Origin: Burkholderiales bacterium
GTDB lineage: Bacteria > Pseudomonadota > Gammaproteobacteria > Burkholderiales > SG8-39
NCBI GenBank assembly: GCA_014860445.1
Contig: JACZJT010000048.1
Span: 1 to 64,000 of the forward strand
Direction: 5' to 3'
Length of the DNA: 64,000 bases
The notes beneath the pieces were generated by a model that was not told where the DNA came from, made no database searches, and saw nothing but the letters and a program-made list of their open reading frames with translations. The translations under genes and the position numbers were made by a program. Positions 1-10,060 of the stretch are shown here, piece after piece. How positions within the stretch are numbered: the stretch's first letter is position 1; every line of letters starts with the position of its first letter.

Positions 1-438
1 GTTGGCGGTGAGCAGGATGAACACGTTCGTGGGTAAAGGTTCCTCGAGTGTTTTTAAAAAGGAGTTGGCCGAATTTTCATTCAGGCGCTGGGCGTCCTTC
101 ATGATGAAAAACCTCTTTTCGGCTTGCAGCGGCCGCTGGCAGGCGCCGGCGATCAGCTCATCCAACTGGTTTTTCCGGTAGAACTGCCCGTCCGGCTCCA
201 GGATCTGTACGTCAGGGAACAAACCGCGGTCAATGGCCAGGCAGTAGCGGCAACGGTCGCAGGCATCGTTAATTTTATTCAAGCAGAGGGCGGCCTTGGC
301 AAAATTCAGGGCGAAAAGCAGCTGGTGGTAAGGATCGGAGCCAGTGAAGATCAAGCTGGAGGGGACGCGTTCGTTGCGCAGGTAGCTGCTCAGCGTCGCC
401 TTGACGCGAGTGTTGCCTATAAGTTCGACCAAAGACAT
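1..438 (-). CDS. holB: DNA polymerase III delta' subunit-like protein (partial, C-terminus off window)
   Basis: The minus-strand reading frame opens with an ATG at 438 and runs off the left edge after 146 codons. The translation begins MSLVELIGNTRVKATL and contains a CDRCRYC zinc-type cluster, then MKDAQRLNENSANSFLKTLE and LPTNVFILLTAN. These are the hallmarks of the clamp-loader AAA+ domain of the delta'/gamma family: Zn module, then the sensor region with the E-P loop. The Walker A position reads FTGSDPYHQL with no GK(S/T), which fits delta' (non-hydrolysing) better than DnaX. In the cell it would act in the sliding-clamp loader. Base use is less GC-rich than the rest of the window, and the protein does not look betaproteobacterial, so this end may belong to another organism. 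Confidence 0.7.
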   Translation of the reverse strand, partial: MSLVELIGNTRVKATLSSYLRNERVPSSLIFTGSDPYHQLLFALNFAKAALCLNKINDACDRCRYCLAIDRGLFPDVQILEPDGQFYRKNQLDELIAGACQRPLQAEKRFFIMKDAQRLNENSANSFLKTLEEPLPTNVFILLTAN

Positions 439-609
439 ATAATTTCGCTCCGCAATGCGTTGTCACGCGTGAAATGCAAAGGTTATGGTAGCATAAATTG
501 AGGTAGAGAGGTAGAGAGTTAGAGAGATAGAGTAAGAAAAATTGCATTTTCAAGTGCATTTGTTTTCTTTCCTCTCTTTCTCACTTTACCTCTTTACCCC
601 TTTACCTCT
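439..609. repeat. Low-complexity purine/pyrimidine intergenic stretch
   Basis: Between the holB-like start and the UvrA stop, the plus strand carries runs built from GAGGTAGAGAG-like units near 500-535. The complementary CTCTTTACC-like units follow near 575-618, so the two sets are roughly inverted. The composition is AT-richer than anywhere else in the left half of the window. It may act as a terminator or be slippage-derived. No gene is seen in it. Confidence 0.5.
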
Positions 610-3600
610 TTACCTCTGACTTCCTTTCGCCAATTTCTTTTTAAGATACTTGCCCGTAATCGACCCCTTGCACTTGACAATGCCCTCGACGCTTCCCTGG
701 TAAACGATCTTGCCGCCATGCTTGCCGCCCCCCGGCCCCAGGTCGATCAAATGGTCGGCCACGCGCATCATTTCCAGGTTGTGCTCAATAACCACCACGG
801 TGTGACCGCTCACGATCAGGGCCTGGAACACATCGATCAGCTTGCGCACGTCATCAAAATGCAGCCCGACCGTGGGTTCGTCCAGCACATAAACAGTGGG
901 AGAGCCCGACAGGCGGGCCAGTTCCTTGGTCAGCTTAATGCGCTGCGATTCACCGCCGGAAAGGGTCTGCGAACTCTGAACCAGGCGCAGGTAGCCCAGG
1001 CCGACATCGATCAGGATGCGGATCTTGCGGGCCAGGGGCGGGATATTGGCGAAAAGTTCAAACGCTTCGCTGGCCGTCAGGTCGAGCACGTCGGCGATGG
1101 ATCGGCCCTTTAATTTGACCTGGGACGTTTCGGAATTGTAGCGCCGTCCGTCACAGACCGGGCAGGTGATCTCCAGCTGCGGCAGGAAGCTCATCTGCAG
1201 TTTTTGCACCCCCATGCCCCCGCAGGCCTCGCAGCGGCCGCCACGCACGTTGTAGCTGAAGCGTCCCGAGGCATAGCCCTTGACCTTGGCCCCGGGCAGG
1301 GCGGCGAAAAGGTCACGCACCATGGCCATGATGCCGATATAAGTGGCCGGGCATGAACGCGAATTCTTGCCGATGGCCGACTGGTTGACCATCAGCACTC
1401 TCGTGACGCCGTTTAAATCGGCAAGGGTTCCGCAGGCCAAGCGGGAATCGGCCAGGGGCAGGCCGGCCAATTTCCGGCGCAGGATCGGTACCAGGGCGTC
1501 GATAACCAGGGAGCTTTTCCCCGACCCGGAAACCCCGCTGACCACGGTCAGGCGGTTCAAGGGTATTTTCAAGTGGACGTTTTTCAGGTTGTTCAGAGTG
1601 ATTGCGGCAATGTTGAGAAAATCAGCGGCAGCGGTTCTCCGCATTGGCTCTGGCGTGATGCGGCGGCGGCCGTACACATAGTCCGAAGTCAGGGAGTTTT
1701 CAGCGGCGGCAAAACCACTCAGGGGGCCGGCATACATGATCTCGCCGCCACGCTCACCTGCCCCGGGGCCGATATCCACAATGGTATCGGCGGCAAGGAT
1801 GGTCTCCTCATCATGTTCGACCACGATAAGGGTGTTGCCCTTTTCACGCAATTGGCGCAGAATGCCGAGCAGGTTGAGCTGTTCGGAAAAGTGCATGCCG
1901 ATGGAGGGCTCATCCAGGATGTAAATGATGCCGTTCAAACTGAAACCCAGCTGGGAAACCAGGCGGGCGCGCTGCAGTTCCCCCCCGGAAATGGTGTTGA
2001 TCCTGCGGTTCAGTGAAACGTAACCCAGGTTCAAGGTGACAAAGGATTGTAAACGCTGGATAATCTGCGGCAGCAGCGGCCGGCCGACCCCGCTTTCTGT
2101 GGAGTTTAGGCGTACTCTTTCGAAAAAATCGAGCAGGTCGGCAACCTCCATTTCTCCCAATTCATAAATGTTTTTGCCGCGAAAATAAAAAGCCAGGCTT
2201 TCGATCTTCAGGTCGGCCCCGCTGCAAACCTGGCACACGCGGTCTTCGCCGCTCTGGCCGGTGCCCAGGCAATCAGGACAGGCACCTTCGGGAGAATTGC
2301 TGGAAAAAGTCCCGGGCTGGGGTTCGCTTAAGGAAATATCGCAGCGGGCACAGTGCAGGCGGTTGGAAAAAAAAATATCCCGGCCCTGGCAGCGTACCAG
2401 GATCTCACCGTTGCCTTCGTTCAGGGCCAGGGTGACGCTGTCGGCGACGCGCTCGCGGTTGGCGGACTCGACATCAACGGCATCGATCTGCACCGCGATA
2501 TGGTGGCGGCTATTGCGGTCCAGGACCGGAACATCGTCCAGGTAATACACCTTGCCGTTGACCAGCGTTTTGAGGAAGCCGCGTTTGCGGTATTTTTCGA
2601 ATAAGGCCTGGTAATGGCCGCGACGGTTGCGCACCACCGGGCTGAAAAGTTGGACCATGGCCCCTGAAAAACGGCTGAAAATAGCCTGGCCGATCTTTTC
2701 CGCCGAGTAGCGGCTTATCCTGTCACCGCACTGCGGGCAATGGGCTTCGGCCAGCCTGGCAAAAAGCAACCGCAGGTAGGGGGCGATCTCGGAGATCGTG
2801 CCCACCGAGGAGTTGAAGTAAAAGGATGAGTGCTTCTGGTCGATGGAGATGGTGGGGGCGATGCCTTTGATGGATTGGACTTCGGGCCGCTCCAGGGACT
2901 TGATGAATTGGCGCGCATAGGCGGAAAGTGACTCCAGGTACTTGCGCTGCCCCTCCTGGAAGATGGTGTCGTAAGCCAGGGTGGACTTGCCCGAACCCGA
3001 AACGCCGGTGATCACGGTGAACTGGTTGCGCGGAATTTCGACGTCCACGTTCTGCAGGTTGTGCTCGCGGGCCTTGTGTATCTTGATGAAACCGGCTTGG
3101 ACGCGTCGCGTCCGTTGCGAAGGCAATGCCTCGGAGACGCGCGATTGACGCCATTCTTCAGCCGATGGCGCCAGTGCAAGCTCGTACTCGCGCAGCGCTT
3201 TTCCCGTATGCGAGGCCGCATGCGCGCGCACCTCGTCCGGCGTGCCGGTGCACACGATTTCGCCGCCTGCGTCGCCGCCTTCCGGCCCGAGGTCGATGAT
3301 CCAATCGGAGGCGCGGATCATATCCAGATTGTGTTCGATCACCACCACCGAATGTCCTGCGGCGATCAGCTTGCGCAGTGCGAAGAGCAGCTTCGCGATG
3401 TCGTCGAAGTGCAGGCCGGTGGTCGGTTCGTCGAACAGGAACAGCTTTCCCTTTCGAGCGAGGCCGCCCGCGGCGGGCGCGCCCCTGTTCGTAGCGGCGC
3501 TTGCGCCCTTGCCCGCTTCGACCAGATGACCGGCGAGTTTCAGTCTCTGCGCTTCGCCGCCCGAGAGCGTGGGCACCGGCTGGCCGAGCTTGAGGTATTC

Positions 3601-6288
3601 CAGTCCGACGTCAGCCAGGGGAGTGAGCACCGCCTGCACCTGCGCGTGGTCGGCAAAGAATGCGAGTGCCTCGGACACCGTGAGTTCGAGCACGTCGGCG
3701 ACCGAGAGCGCCCGTTGGCCGTGTTTGCCCGCGAGCGTGACTTCCAGCACCTCGTCGCGAAAACGCCGGCCGTTGCAGTCGGGGCAGCGCAGATACACAT
3801 CCGACAGGAACTGCATTTCGACATGCTCGAAACCGTTGCCGCTACAGGTCGGGCAACGTCCGTTACCGGTGTTGAAGCTGAATGTGCCCGCGGTATAGCC
3901 GCGTTCTTTCGCCATGGGTTCGGCCGTGAACAGGCTGCGGATGGCGTCGAAGGCGCCGACGTAGCTGGCCGGGTTGGAGCGCGTGGTCCTGCCTATGGGC
4001 GACTGGTCCACCATCACCACGTCGGCGATCAGTTCTGCGCCGTCGAGCGCGCGGTGCGCGCCGGGCGTTTCGGTGGGACGCCCCATCGCCTTCAATAGCG
4101 CCGCGTGGAGCACGTCCTGCACCAGCGTCGATTTGCCCGAGCCGGATACGCCGGTGACGCACACCAGGCGTGAAAGCGGTATGGCGACGTCGATGTTCTT
4201 GAGATTGTGTTCCGCCGCGCCGAGCAGGTGCAGCCTCGGCCCTTTCGCGTCGGGCGGCCTGGGCGCGATGCCCGCATCGGCGCGTTTTCTGCCTGAGAGA
4301 TATTCGGCCGTCAGCGAGCGGCCGGACCGTAACTCCGCCGGCGTACCGAAGGACACAAGCTCGCCGCCGCGCTCGCCCGGGCCGTGGCCCATATCGAGCA
4401 GTCGGTCGGCGGCAAACATGATCTGCGGATCGTGTTCGACCACCACCAGCGAGTTGCCGGCGTCGCGCAAGCGGTGCATCACCTCGATTACGCGGCCCAT
4501 GTCGCGCGGGTGCAGGCCGATGGAAGGTTCGTCCAGAACGAACAGCGTATTCACCAGCGAAGTGCCGAGCGCCGTGGTGAGGTTGATGCGCTGCACTTCG
4601 CCGCCTGAGAGCGTGCGCGACTGCCGGTCCAGCGTCAGATAGGCGAGTCCCACCTGGCACAGGTAGGTGAGGCGTGCGCGGATTTCGGTGAGCAGCAGGT
4701 CGGTGGCTTCGTCCAGCGGCGCAGGCAGATGCAGCTTGTCGAAAAACGTCCGGCAGCGCTCGATCGGCAACAGCATCAGATCGTGTACCGTCAGCCCTGG
4801 CAGGGTGCTCAGTTGATCGTCGCTCCAATCGACGCCGCTGGGCTTGAACCGCTTGTACGCGCCGAACACCCCGTCGGCGTCCTTCTTCGTGCCCAGGCGC
4901 CAGAGCAGCGCGTCCGGTTTGAGCCGCGCGCCCTCGCAAACCGGGCAGGGCGTGTAAGCGCGATACTTCGACAGCAGCACGCGGATGTGCATCTTGTAGG
5001 CCTTGCTTTCCAGCCAGTCGAAGAACTTGCGCACGCCATACCAGGTACCGGGCCAGGACGTCCGCCAGTTCTTCCATTCCGGCTCGCCCTCCAGCACCCA
5101 CTTGCGCTGCGCGGAACTCAGACTGCGAAACGGCGTATCGAGCGGGATGCCGCGCTTGTTGGCGTACTTCACCATGTCGTCCTGGCATTCCTTGAAGCTC
5201 GCGGTCTGCCATGGCCGTACCGCGCCCTCGCGCAGCGTCTTGCCCTCGTCCGGCACGATCAAGCCGAAATCCATGCCGATGACGCGACCGAAGCCCCGGC
5301 AGGTATCGCAGGCGCCGATGGGCGAGTTGAACGAAAACAGTGAAGGCGTCGGATCGACGTAGTGGATGTCGCATTCGGCGCAGTGCAGGTCGGAGGAGTA
5401 GCGCCAGACCGCCGCCCTCTCGCTTGCGGCCGCCCCCTCACCCTTACCCTCTCCCCCGCGAGCGGGGGAGAGGGGATGTTCTTTGCCGGCAGGGTCTACG
5501 GTTGCGGGCGCCGCAGTGTTATTGCTCCCTCTCCCCTCCCGAGGGGAGAGGGCTGGGGTGAGGGGTGCATCGCCTTCGCCTGCTACATACACATTCACCT
5601 TGCCCTGACCGATTTTCAGCGCGGCTTCCAGCGCCTCGATCACACGCGTCTTCTCCGCGGAGGCGAGGCGCAGCCGGTCCTGCACCACTTCGAGCGCGCC
5701 TGCGCTACGCGCATGGATGCGCGCATAACCCTGGCTCTCGAGCAACTGCTGCACTTCGGTTTCGGTGAAGTTTTTCGGCACGGGCACGGGGAAAGTGATG
5801 ATGAGGCGCGGATCGCCCGCGTCCTGCGCGCGCGCGCTGAGTGCGGCGTAAATGCTTTCGGGTGTATCGCGCGCCACTTGCGTGCCGCAGCCGCGGCAAT
5901 GCAGGCCGGCCGCGCGCGCGAACAGCAGTTTCACGTGATCGTTCAGTTCCGTCATGGTGCCGACGGTGGAGCGGGAAGTGCGCACCGGGTTGGTCTGGTC
6001 GATCGCGATCGCGGGCGGGATGCCCTCGATGCGGTCGACCTGCGGCTTGTCCATGCGATCCAGAAACTGCCGCGCGTAAGGCGAGAAGGTCTCGACGTAG
6101 CGCCGCTGGCCTTCGGCGTAGAGCGTGTCGAACACCAGGGACGACTTGCCCGAGCCGGAAACGCCCGTGACCACGACCAGCTGGTTCAGCGGGATCGCAA
6201 GTGTGAGGTTCTTGAGGTTGTTCTGACGCGCACCGTGGATGCGGATGACGCTGTCCTCATCCGCTTTGCTGCTGTTTGTTTCTGGCAT
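610..6288 (-). CDS. uvrA: Tandem (double-length) UvrA excinuclease subunit A
   Basis: This is a 1892-residue ORF with two complete UvrA units in one polypeptide; ordinary UvrA is about 940 residues. Four P-loops of the GVSGSGKS type lie near residues 45, 713, 1093 and 1583. Each half has paired CxxC zinc modules and LSGGE signature motifs. UvrA is the damage-sensing ATPase of nucleotide excision repair. Double-length UvrA proteins are known in Burkholderiales, and the first half ([20 protein letters not shown]) matches that type. The second half ([18 protein letters not shown]) looks like a different UvrA lineage. It is also less GC-rich, and the change falls around the third P-loop (about nt 2940-3100). 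The first half also holds a low-complexity insertion near residues 240-290. The full-length reading frame is directly visible; whether it exists in a genome is uncertain. Confidence 0.75.
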   Translation of the reverse strand: MPETNSSKADEDSVIRIHGARQNNLKNLTLAIPLNQLVVVTGVSGSGKSSLVFDTLYAEGQRRYVETFSPYARQFLDRMDKPQVDRIEGIPPAIAIDQTNPVRTSRSTVGTMTELNDHVKLLFARAAGLHCRGCGTQVARDTPESIYAALSARAQDAGDPRLIITFPVPVPKNFTETEVQQLLESQGYARIHARSAGALEVVQDRLRLASAEKTRVIEALEAALKIGQGKVNVYVAGEGDAPLTPALSPREGRGSNNTAAPATVDPAGKEHPLSPARGGEGKGEGAAASERAAVWRYSSDLHCAECDIHYVDPTPSLFSFNSPIGACDTCRGFGRVIGMDFGLIVPDEGKTLREGAVRPWQTASFKECQDDMVKYANKRGIPLDTPFRSLSSAQRKWVLEGEPEWKNWRTSWPGTWYGVRKFFDWLESKAYKMHIRVLLSKYRAYTPCPVCEGARLKPDALLWRLGTKKDADGVFGAYKRFKPSGVDWSDDQLSTLPGLTVHDLMLLPIERCRTFFDKLHLPAPLDEATDLLLTEIRARLTYLCQVGLAYLTLDRQSRTLSGGEVQRINLTTALGTSLVNTLFVLDEPSIGLHPRDMGRVIEVMHRLRDAGNSLVVVEHDPQIMFAADRLLDMGHGPGERGGELVSFGTPAELRSGRSLTAEYLSGRKRADAGIAPRPPDAKGPRLHLLGAAEHNLKNIDVAIPLSRLVCVTGVSGSGKSTLVQDVLHAALLKAMGRPTETPGAHRALDGAELIADVVMVDQSPIGRTTRSNPASYVGAFDAIRSLFTAEPMAKERGYTAGTFSFNTGNGRCPTCSGNGFEHVEMQFLSDVYLRCPDCNGRRFRDEVLEVTLAGKHGQRALSVADVLELTVSEALAFFADHAQVQAVLTPLADVGLEYLKLGQPVPTLSGGEAQRLKLAGHLVEAGKGASAATNRGAPAAGGLARKGKLFLFDEPTTGLHFDDIAKLLFALRKLIAAGHSVVVIEHNLDMIRASDWIIDLGPEGGDAGGEIVCTGTPDEVRAHAASHTGKALREYELALAPSAEEWRQSRVSEALPSQRTRRVQAGFIKIHKAREHNLQNVDVEIPRNQFTVITGVSGSGKSTLAYDTIFQEGQRKYLESLSAYARQFIKSLERPEVQSIKGIAPTISIDQKHSSFYFNSSVGTISEIAPYLRLLFARLAEAHCPQCGDRISRYSAEKIGQAIFSRFSGAMVQLFSPVVRNRRGHYQALFEKYRKRGFLKTLVNGKVYYLDDVPVLDRNSRHHIAVQIDAVDVESANRERVADSVTLALNEGNGEILVRCQGRDIFFSNRLHCARCDISLSEPQPGTFSSNSPEGACPDCLGTGQSGEDRVCQVCSGADLKIESLAFYFRGKNIYELGEMEVADLLDFFERVRLNSTESGVGRPLLPQIIQRLQSFVTLNLGYVSLNRRINTISGGELQRARLVSQLGFSLNGIIYILDEPSIGMHFSEQLNLLGILRQLREKGNTLIVVEHDEETILAADTIVDIGPGAGERGGEIMYAGPLSGFAAAENSLTSDYVYGRRRITPEPMRRTAAADFLNIAAITLNNLKNVHLKIPLNRLTVVSGVSGSGKSSLVIDALVPILRRKLAGLPLADSRLACGTLADLNGVTRVLMVNQSAIGKNSRSCPATYIGIMAMVRDLFAALPGAKVKGYASGRFSYNVRGGRCEACGGMGVQKLQMSFLPQLEITCPVCDGRRYNSETSQVKLKGRSIADVLDLTASEAFELFANIPPLARKIRILIDVGLGYLRLVQSSQTLSGGESQRIKLTKELARLSGSPTVYVLDEPTVGLHFDDVRKLIDVFQALIVSGHTVVVIEHNLEMMRVADHLIDLGPGGGKHGGKIVYQGSVEGIVKCKGSITGKYLKKKLAKGSQR
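5431..5566. repeat. Inverted pair of palindromic CCCTCACCC/CTCTCCCC repeats inside uvrA
   Basis: Two copies of a short palindromic element lie in opposite orientation within the coding sequence. The first (about 5434-5475) has arms CTCTCCCCCGC and GCGGGGGAGAG. The second (about 5527-5566) has arms CCCTCTCCCC and GGGGAGAGGG. Both carry the adjoining CCCTCACCC-type flank. They are translated in frame as [13 protein letters not shown] and its counterpart [13 protein letters not shown]. The pair resembles a REP/BIME-like element that landed in an exposed loop of UvrA without breaking the frame. Confidence 0.75.
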
Positions 6289-6428
6289 TGCAGCATTTTA
6301 GCGGCTGCCGGGGCTTCGCGCTGCGCGCCTGTTCGACATTCAGGCTATTGCGGGGGCGGCGAGTTTATCCGGAACGCCGCACTCTCGCACGCCGGCGGGC
6401 TGCCCGCTTTATTGCATGGCCATGAATT

Positions 6429-7175
6429 TCAAAGCCGCGCCTCCAGCAATTTCTCGGTGCGCTGGTAGATTGCTTCGGGCGATCCCTCAGCAGGAATGGA
6501 AACGAGCAGGTCTTTCTTGCGGTAGTAATCGGCCAGCGGCGCGGTACTGGATGCGTAGGCGGCCATGCGCACCTTGACCGATTCAGCGCGGTCGTCTTCG
6601 CGTTGAATCAGCTTGCCGCCGCAGGCGTCGCACACGCCTTCGACCTTGGGCGGTTTGCTCTGCACGTGGTAGACGGCCTTGCATTTGTCGCAAGTGCGGC
6701 GCCCACTCAGGCGTGCGACGATGGTTTCAAGAGGCAGTTCATAGCTGAGTACGGCGTCGAGCTGGATGTTCTCGCGCGCCAGGAGTTCGCCCAGCGCCTC
6801 GGCTTGCGCCACGGTGCGCGGGAAACCATCGAGAAGAAATCCCCCGCCGCAGCGCAGGCAGGCGGTGCGTTCCTTGATCATGGCGAGCACGGTCTCGTCC
6901 GTGACCAGTTCGCCCTTGCTCATGGCTTCGAGGGCGCGGTTGATCGCGGGGCTGCGCTCGCATTCATCGGTCGATTTCGCGGCACGAAAAACATCCCCTG
7001 TGGATAGCTGGCAGGCGCCGAGGCGTTCGCTCAGCAATTCGGCCTGGGTGCCCTTGCCGACGCCGGGCGCGCCGAGCAGGACGAAGCGGCGCGGGTGTGT
7101 CTGGGTTTGCGGTGGAACGGCGCAGTGTGCGGACGGGCCTTTGAGCCAGGCGGCGCGGTCGTTTTTTGCATTCAT
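6429..7175 (-). CDS. adk: Adenylate kinase-family nucleoside monophosphate kinase
   Basis: This gene should transfer phosphate from ATP to AMP in the cytoplasm. The P-loop GAPGVGKGTQ sits near residue 33 of the chosen start. It is followed by the AMP-binding STGDVFR, the FLLDGFPRT motif and a zinc-type LID (RRTCDKCKAVYH, then CDACGGKLIQREDD). The ATG at 7175 is chosen because the kinase core begins shortly after it; an in-frame ATG 66 codons further upstream would add a basic, unconserved tail. Even so there are about 30 extra residues before the beta-strand, longer than the usual 215-220 residue Adk. It may therefore be a second, divergent NMP kinase rather than the housekeeping enzyme. It is transcribed away from uvrA's start with ~140 bp between them. 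Confidence 0.8.
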   Translation of the reverse strand: MNAKNDRAAWLKGPSAHCAVPPQTQTHPRRFVLLGAPGVGKGTQAELLSERLGACQLSTGDVFRAAKSTDECERSPAINRALEAMSKGELVTDETVLAMIKERTACLRCGGGFLLDGFPRTVAQAEALGELLARENIQLDAVLSYELPLETIVARLSGRRTCDKCKAVYHVQSKPPKVEGVCDACGGKLIQREDDRAESVKVRMAAYASSTAPLADYYRKKDLLVSIPAEGSPEAIYQRTEKLLEARL

Positions 7176-7380
7176 GTCGCGGCCCTTTTTCTCTGCTGGT
7201 TGATCGGGATGGCGCAGGCTCTTTTGCGAATGCGGCCTGAATCCATGTCCTATGATGCCATGAACAACGGGCAGCGCAAGCGCCGGCGCGGGTCCGGCGC
7301 GAGAGTCAGAGGTGAGTGTTTTCAACAGCCCTGACTTGGGGGATGAAACAGGGGGCATGGCCCCCTGTTTCAACGCCGGG

Positions 7381-8892
7381 CTAACTCATAAACGCCATCC
7401 ACGGCAGGCCGAGCAACAGATAGGCGGCGATGAACAGCACGCCGAATATTGCCCCCAGTTTCCAGTAGTCCGAGGCCGGCAGGTAGCCCGAGCCGTAATA
7501 CACGGGGCTCGGCCCGGTCGCATAGGGCGTAAGTATGCCCATGATGCCGAGGGTGAGACCCAGCGAAAGCGCGAACTGCAGCATGTTCATGCCGGGTATG
7601 GTGGAACCCACGGCCAGCATCACCGGCAGCATCGCCGTCGTATGCGCGGTGATGCTGGCGAACAGGTAGTGGGTAAAGAAATACACCAGGATCAGCGCGA
7701 TCATCGCCATGCCGGGAGAGAATCCGTCCATGTGCGCGGCGACCGAGTTCGCAAACCATTTTACGAACCCGACGCTCGAGAGACCTCCGGCCAGGGCGAC
7801 CAGGGTCGCGAACCACACCAGGGTATTCCACGCCGCCTTGTTGGTGATCATGTCTTCCCAGGAAAACACAGCGGTGAGCAGCATCAGGGAAACGACGACC
7901 ATCGCTGCGGTCGTCGCATTGATCACGCTGCCGCCGAAAATCCACATCGCCAGGGCGACCACGACCAGCCCCGCGAGCAGCATTTCGTGCAGACTCATCC
8001 CCCCCATCTTGGCGAGTTCCGAGGCCGCCCACTTGGGAACTTCATTGCCTTCCTTCACTTCCGGCGGATACAGCCAGTAGGTCAGAAGCGGAATCAGGAT
8101 CAGCAGGGCGACGCCCACCGGCAGGAAGGCCATGAACCACTGTGTCCAGCTGATGTCGATCTTGGCGGTTTTTCTGACCAGCTCCACCGCGAGCAGGTTC
8201 GGCGCCATTGCCGTGACGAACATCGAACTGGTGACGCAGGTGCAGGCAATGGCCACCCACATTAAATAGGATCCGATGCGGCGCGCCGAAGGGTCGTTGG
8301 GCTTTGAATCGTATAGTGCGGGCAGGTTGCGGATCACCGGGTAGATGGTGCCGCCGCTGCGCGCCGTGTTGGAGGGCGTGAACGGCGCGAGCAGCGTATC
8401 GGTCAGCACCACGGCGTAACCCAGCATCAGCGTGCGCCGCCCCATCAGTCTGACCAGCACCAGTGCCAGCCGCTTGCCCAGCCCGGTTTTCTCGTAGCCC
8501 ATGGCAAACATGAAGGCGGCGAAGATGAGCCATACCGTGCTGTTGGCGAATCCTGACAAGGCCCAGTTAAGGGATGCGTTCACCGACTTGAAGCCCGGTT
8601 TCGCGAGTTCCTGCGGGCCGTACAGCACCCAGGGTGCCAGCGCGGCAACCAGGGTCACGCCGATGAGGCCCACCGCGCCGCCCGGCAGCGGTTCGAGCAT
8701 CAGTGCGACGATGACTCCGGCAAAAATGGCGAAGAAATACCAGGCATGCTGCGGCAGGCCTTCGGGCGCGGGAAACAGGGCGAGCGCTGCAGCCACGGCG
8801 ATGGGCGCCAATGCGCGCCATGGAACGGAACTATGAGGTGAATGATCTGACAGGACCACCGAGGGTCCGGTGCCGTGCGAAAGCGTTGACAT
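7381..8892 (-). CDS. DASS-family sodium/dicarboxylate-type anion symporter
   Basis: This is a 503-residue polytopic inner-membrane protein with about a dozen hydrophobic segments. It carries the family hallmark SNTARSGGTIYPVI and, near the C-terminus, the paired motif YATGPSPVYYGSGYL. Both are typical of the CitT/TtdT/YbhI group, which imports di- or tricarboxylates by antiport or Na+ symport. The ATG at 8892 is preferred over an upstream one because AAGGAG lies 7 nt before it (8900-8905). The substrate cannot be told from sequence. It is divergent from the dienelactone hydrolase gene, with ~230 bp between the two starts. Confidence 0.85.
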   Translation of the reverse strand: MSTLSHGTGPSVVLSDHSPHSSVPWRALAPIAVAAALALFPAPEGLPQHAWYFFAIFAGVIVALMLEPLPGGAVGLIGVTLVAALAPWVLYGPQELAKPGFKSVNASLNWALSGFANSTVWLIFAAFMFAMGYEKTGLGKRLALVLVRLMGRRTLMLGYAVVLTDTLLAPFTPSNTARSGGTIYPVIRNLPALYDSKPNDPSARRIGSYLMWVAIACTCVTSSMFVTAMAPNLLAVELVRKTAKIDISWTQWFMAFLPVGVALLILIPLLTYWLYPPEVKEGNEVPKWAASELAKMGGMSLHEMLLAGLVVVALAMWIFGGSVINATTAAMVVVSLMLLTAVFSWEDMITNKAAWNTLVWFATLVALAGGLSSVGFVKWFANSVAAHMDGFSPGMAMIALILVYFFTHYLFASITAHTTAMLPVMLAVGSTIPGMNMLQFALSLGLTLGIMGILTPYATGPSPVYYGSGYLPASDYWKLGAIFGVLFIAAYLLLGLPWMAFMS

Positions 8893-9125
8893 TGCAGAAC
8901 TCCTTATAGACAAGACGGTGGATGGGAAGGCTGTTGAAATAAATTCTCACCCTGGCGCGGTGCGGCATTTTGACAATCGTCAACGAGGGCGCGAGCCGTG
9001 TTGCGGCGCAAGGCATATGCATCCCTTGCCGAAATCCGGGTCACCATTGAGGCTGCAGACTTGGCGTCGGGTGCGGTAGTATTCCGCCTCACCGATCAGG
9101 TCCGCGATCTATGAGGAGAAATGCG

Positions 9126-10049
9126 ATGAGGGAACGCCAGCTCTCGGAGCGCCCCGTGGCGCAAGGCATTACCCAGTTGGAAATCGACCAGCGCGTATTC
9201 GACCTGTACGACGAATATTGCCACGGCCGGATCGATCGGCGCGAATTCCTGAGCCGTGCCGCATCGATCGCGGTGCTGGGCGGGTCGGGCTTGCTGATGG
9301 CGCAGGCGCTGCTGCCGCGCTATGCGCAGGCGCAGACCATCTCCTTTACCGACCAGCGCATCAAGGCGAACTACGTCAGCTATCCTTCGCCCGGCGGTAA
9401 TTCTGGAACGATGCGGGGCTACCTCGTGCAGCCTGCCGGACCAGGGCCTTTCCCGGTAGTGCTGGTCGTGCATGAGAACCGGGGGCTCAACCCGTACATC
9501 GAGGATGTCGCGCGGCGCGCGGCGGTGGAAGGCTTTCTCGCCCTCGCGCCCGACGGGCTTTTCCCGGTTGGAGGCTATCCCGGCAACGACGACGACGGCC
9601 GTACGCTGCAAGCGAGCCTGGACCAGCCGAAATTGCGCACGGATTTTCTGAACAGCGCGCGATTTCTAAGCGCGCACAAACTGTCCACGGGCAAGCTGGG
9701 AGTCACGGGCTTTTGCTATGGCGGCGGCGTGGTCAATTACCTGGCCGCGGCGCTGGGGCCGGACATGCACGCCGGTGCCCCGTACTACGGTGTCGCAGCC
9801 GATACGCAAAGCGTGGCGAAGATCAAGGCCCCGCTGCTGTGCCATCTGGCGGAAAACGATGCGCGCGTGAACGGCACCTACCCCGCGTTCGAGTCTGCAC
9901 TCAAGGCCGCCGGCGTGAGCTATGCAGTGCACTTCTATCCGGGAACGCAGCACGGGTTTCACAACAACTCGACGCCGCGCTACAACGAAGCTGCGGCGAA
10001 GTTGTCATGGGAGCGTACGATCGCGCATTTCAGGCAGCACCTCGTCTGA
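9126..10049 (+). CDS. Tat-exported dienelactone hydrolase family protein
   Basis: The product is an alpha/beta hydrolase of the dienelactone hydrolase family. The N-terminus has a twin-arginine-like signal (RIDRREFLSRAASIAVLGG) after a ~40-residue leader, ending near ALLPRYAQAQ, so the enzyme is probably periplasmic. The catalytic triad is visible: Cys in GFCYGGG, Asp in LAENDARV and His in GTQHGFHN. The ATG at 9126 follows GAGGAGA by 7 nt and is preferred over the ATG at 9111, which lies inside that ribosome site. Members hydrolyse dienelactones or other small esters. The actual substrate is unknown. Confidence 0.85.
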   Translation: MRERQLSERPVAQGITQLEIDQRVFDLYDEYCHGRIDRREFLSRAASIAVLGGSGLLMAQALLPRYAQAQTISFTDQRIKANYVSYPSPGGNSGTMRGYLVQPAGPGPFPVVLVVHENRGLNPYIEDVARRAAVEGFLALAPDGLFPVGGYPGNDDDGRTLQASLDQPKLRTDFLNSARFLSAHKLSTGKLGVTGFCYGGGVVNYLAAALGPDMHAGAPYYGVAADTQSVAKIKAPLLCHLAENDARVNGTYPAFESALKAAGVSYAVHFYPGTQHGFHNNSTPRYNEAAAKLSWERTIAHFRQHLV

Positions 10050-10060
10050 GCGCTTGAACG

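Noticed and set aside
3061..4098. Long plus-strand ORFs opposite uvrA, mmsA-operon genes and otsA
   Set aside because: They mirror the high-GC codon pattern of the genes on the other strand and have no motifs or ribosome sites.
6429..7373. Longer adenylate kinase start at 7373
   Set aside because: The extra 66 residues are unconserved and basic; the ATG at 7175 sits just before the kinase core.
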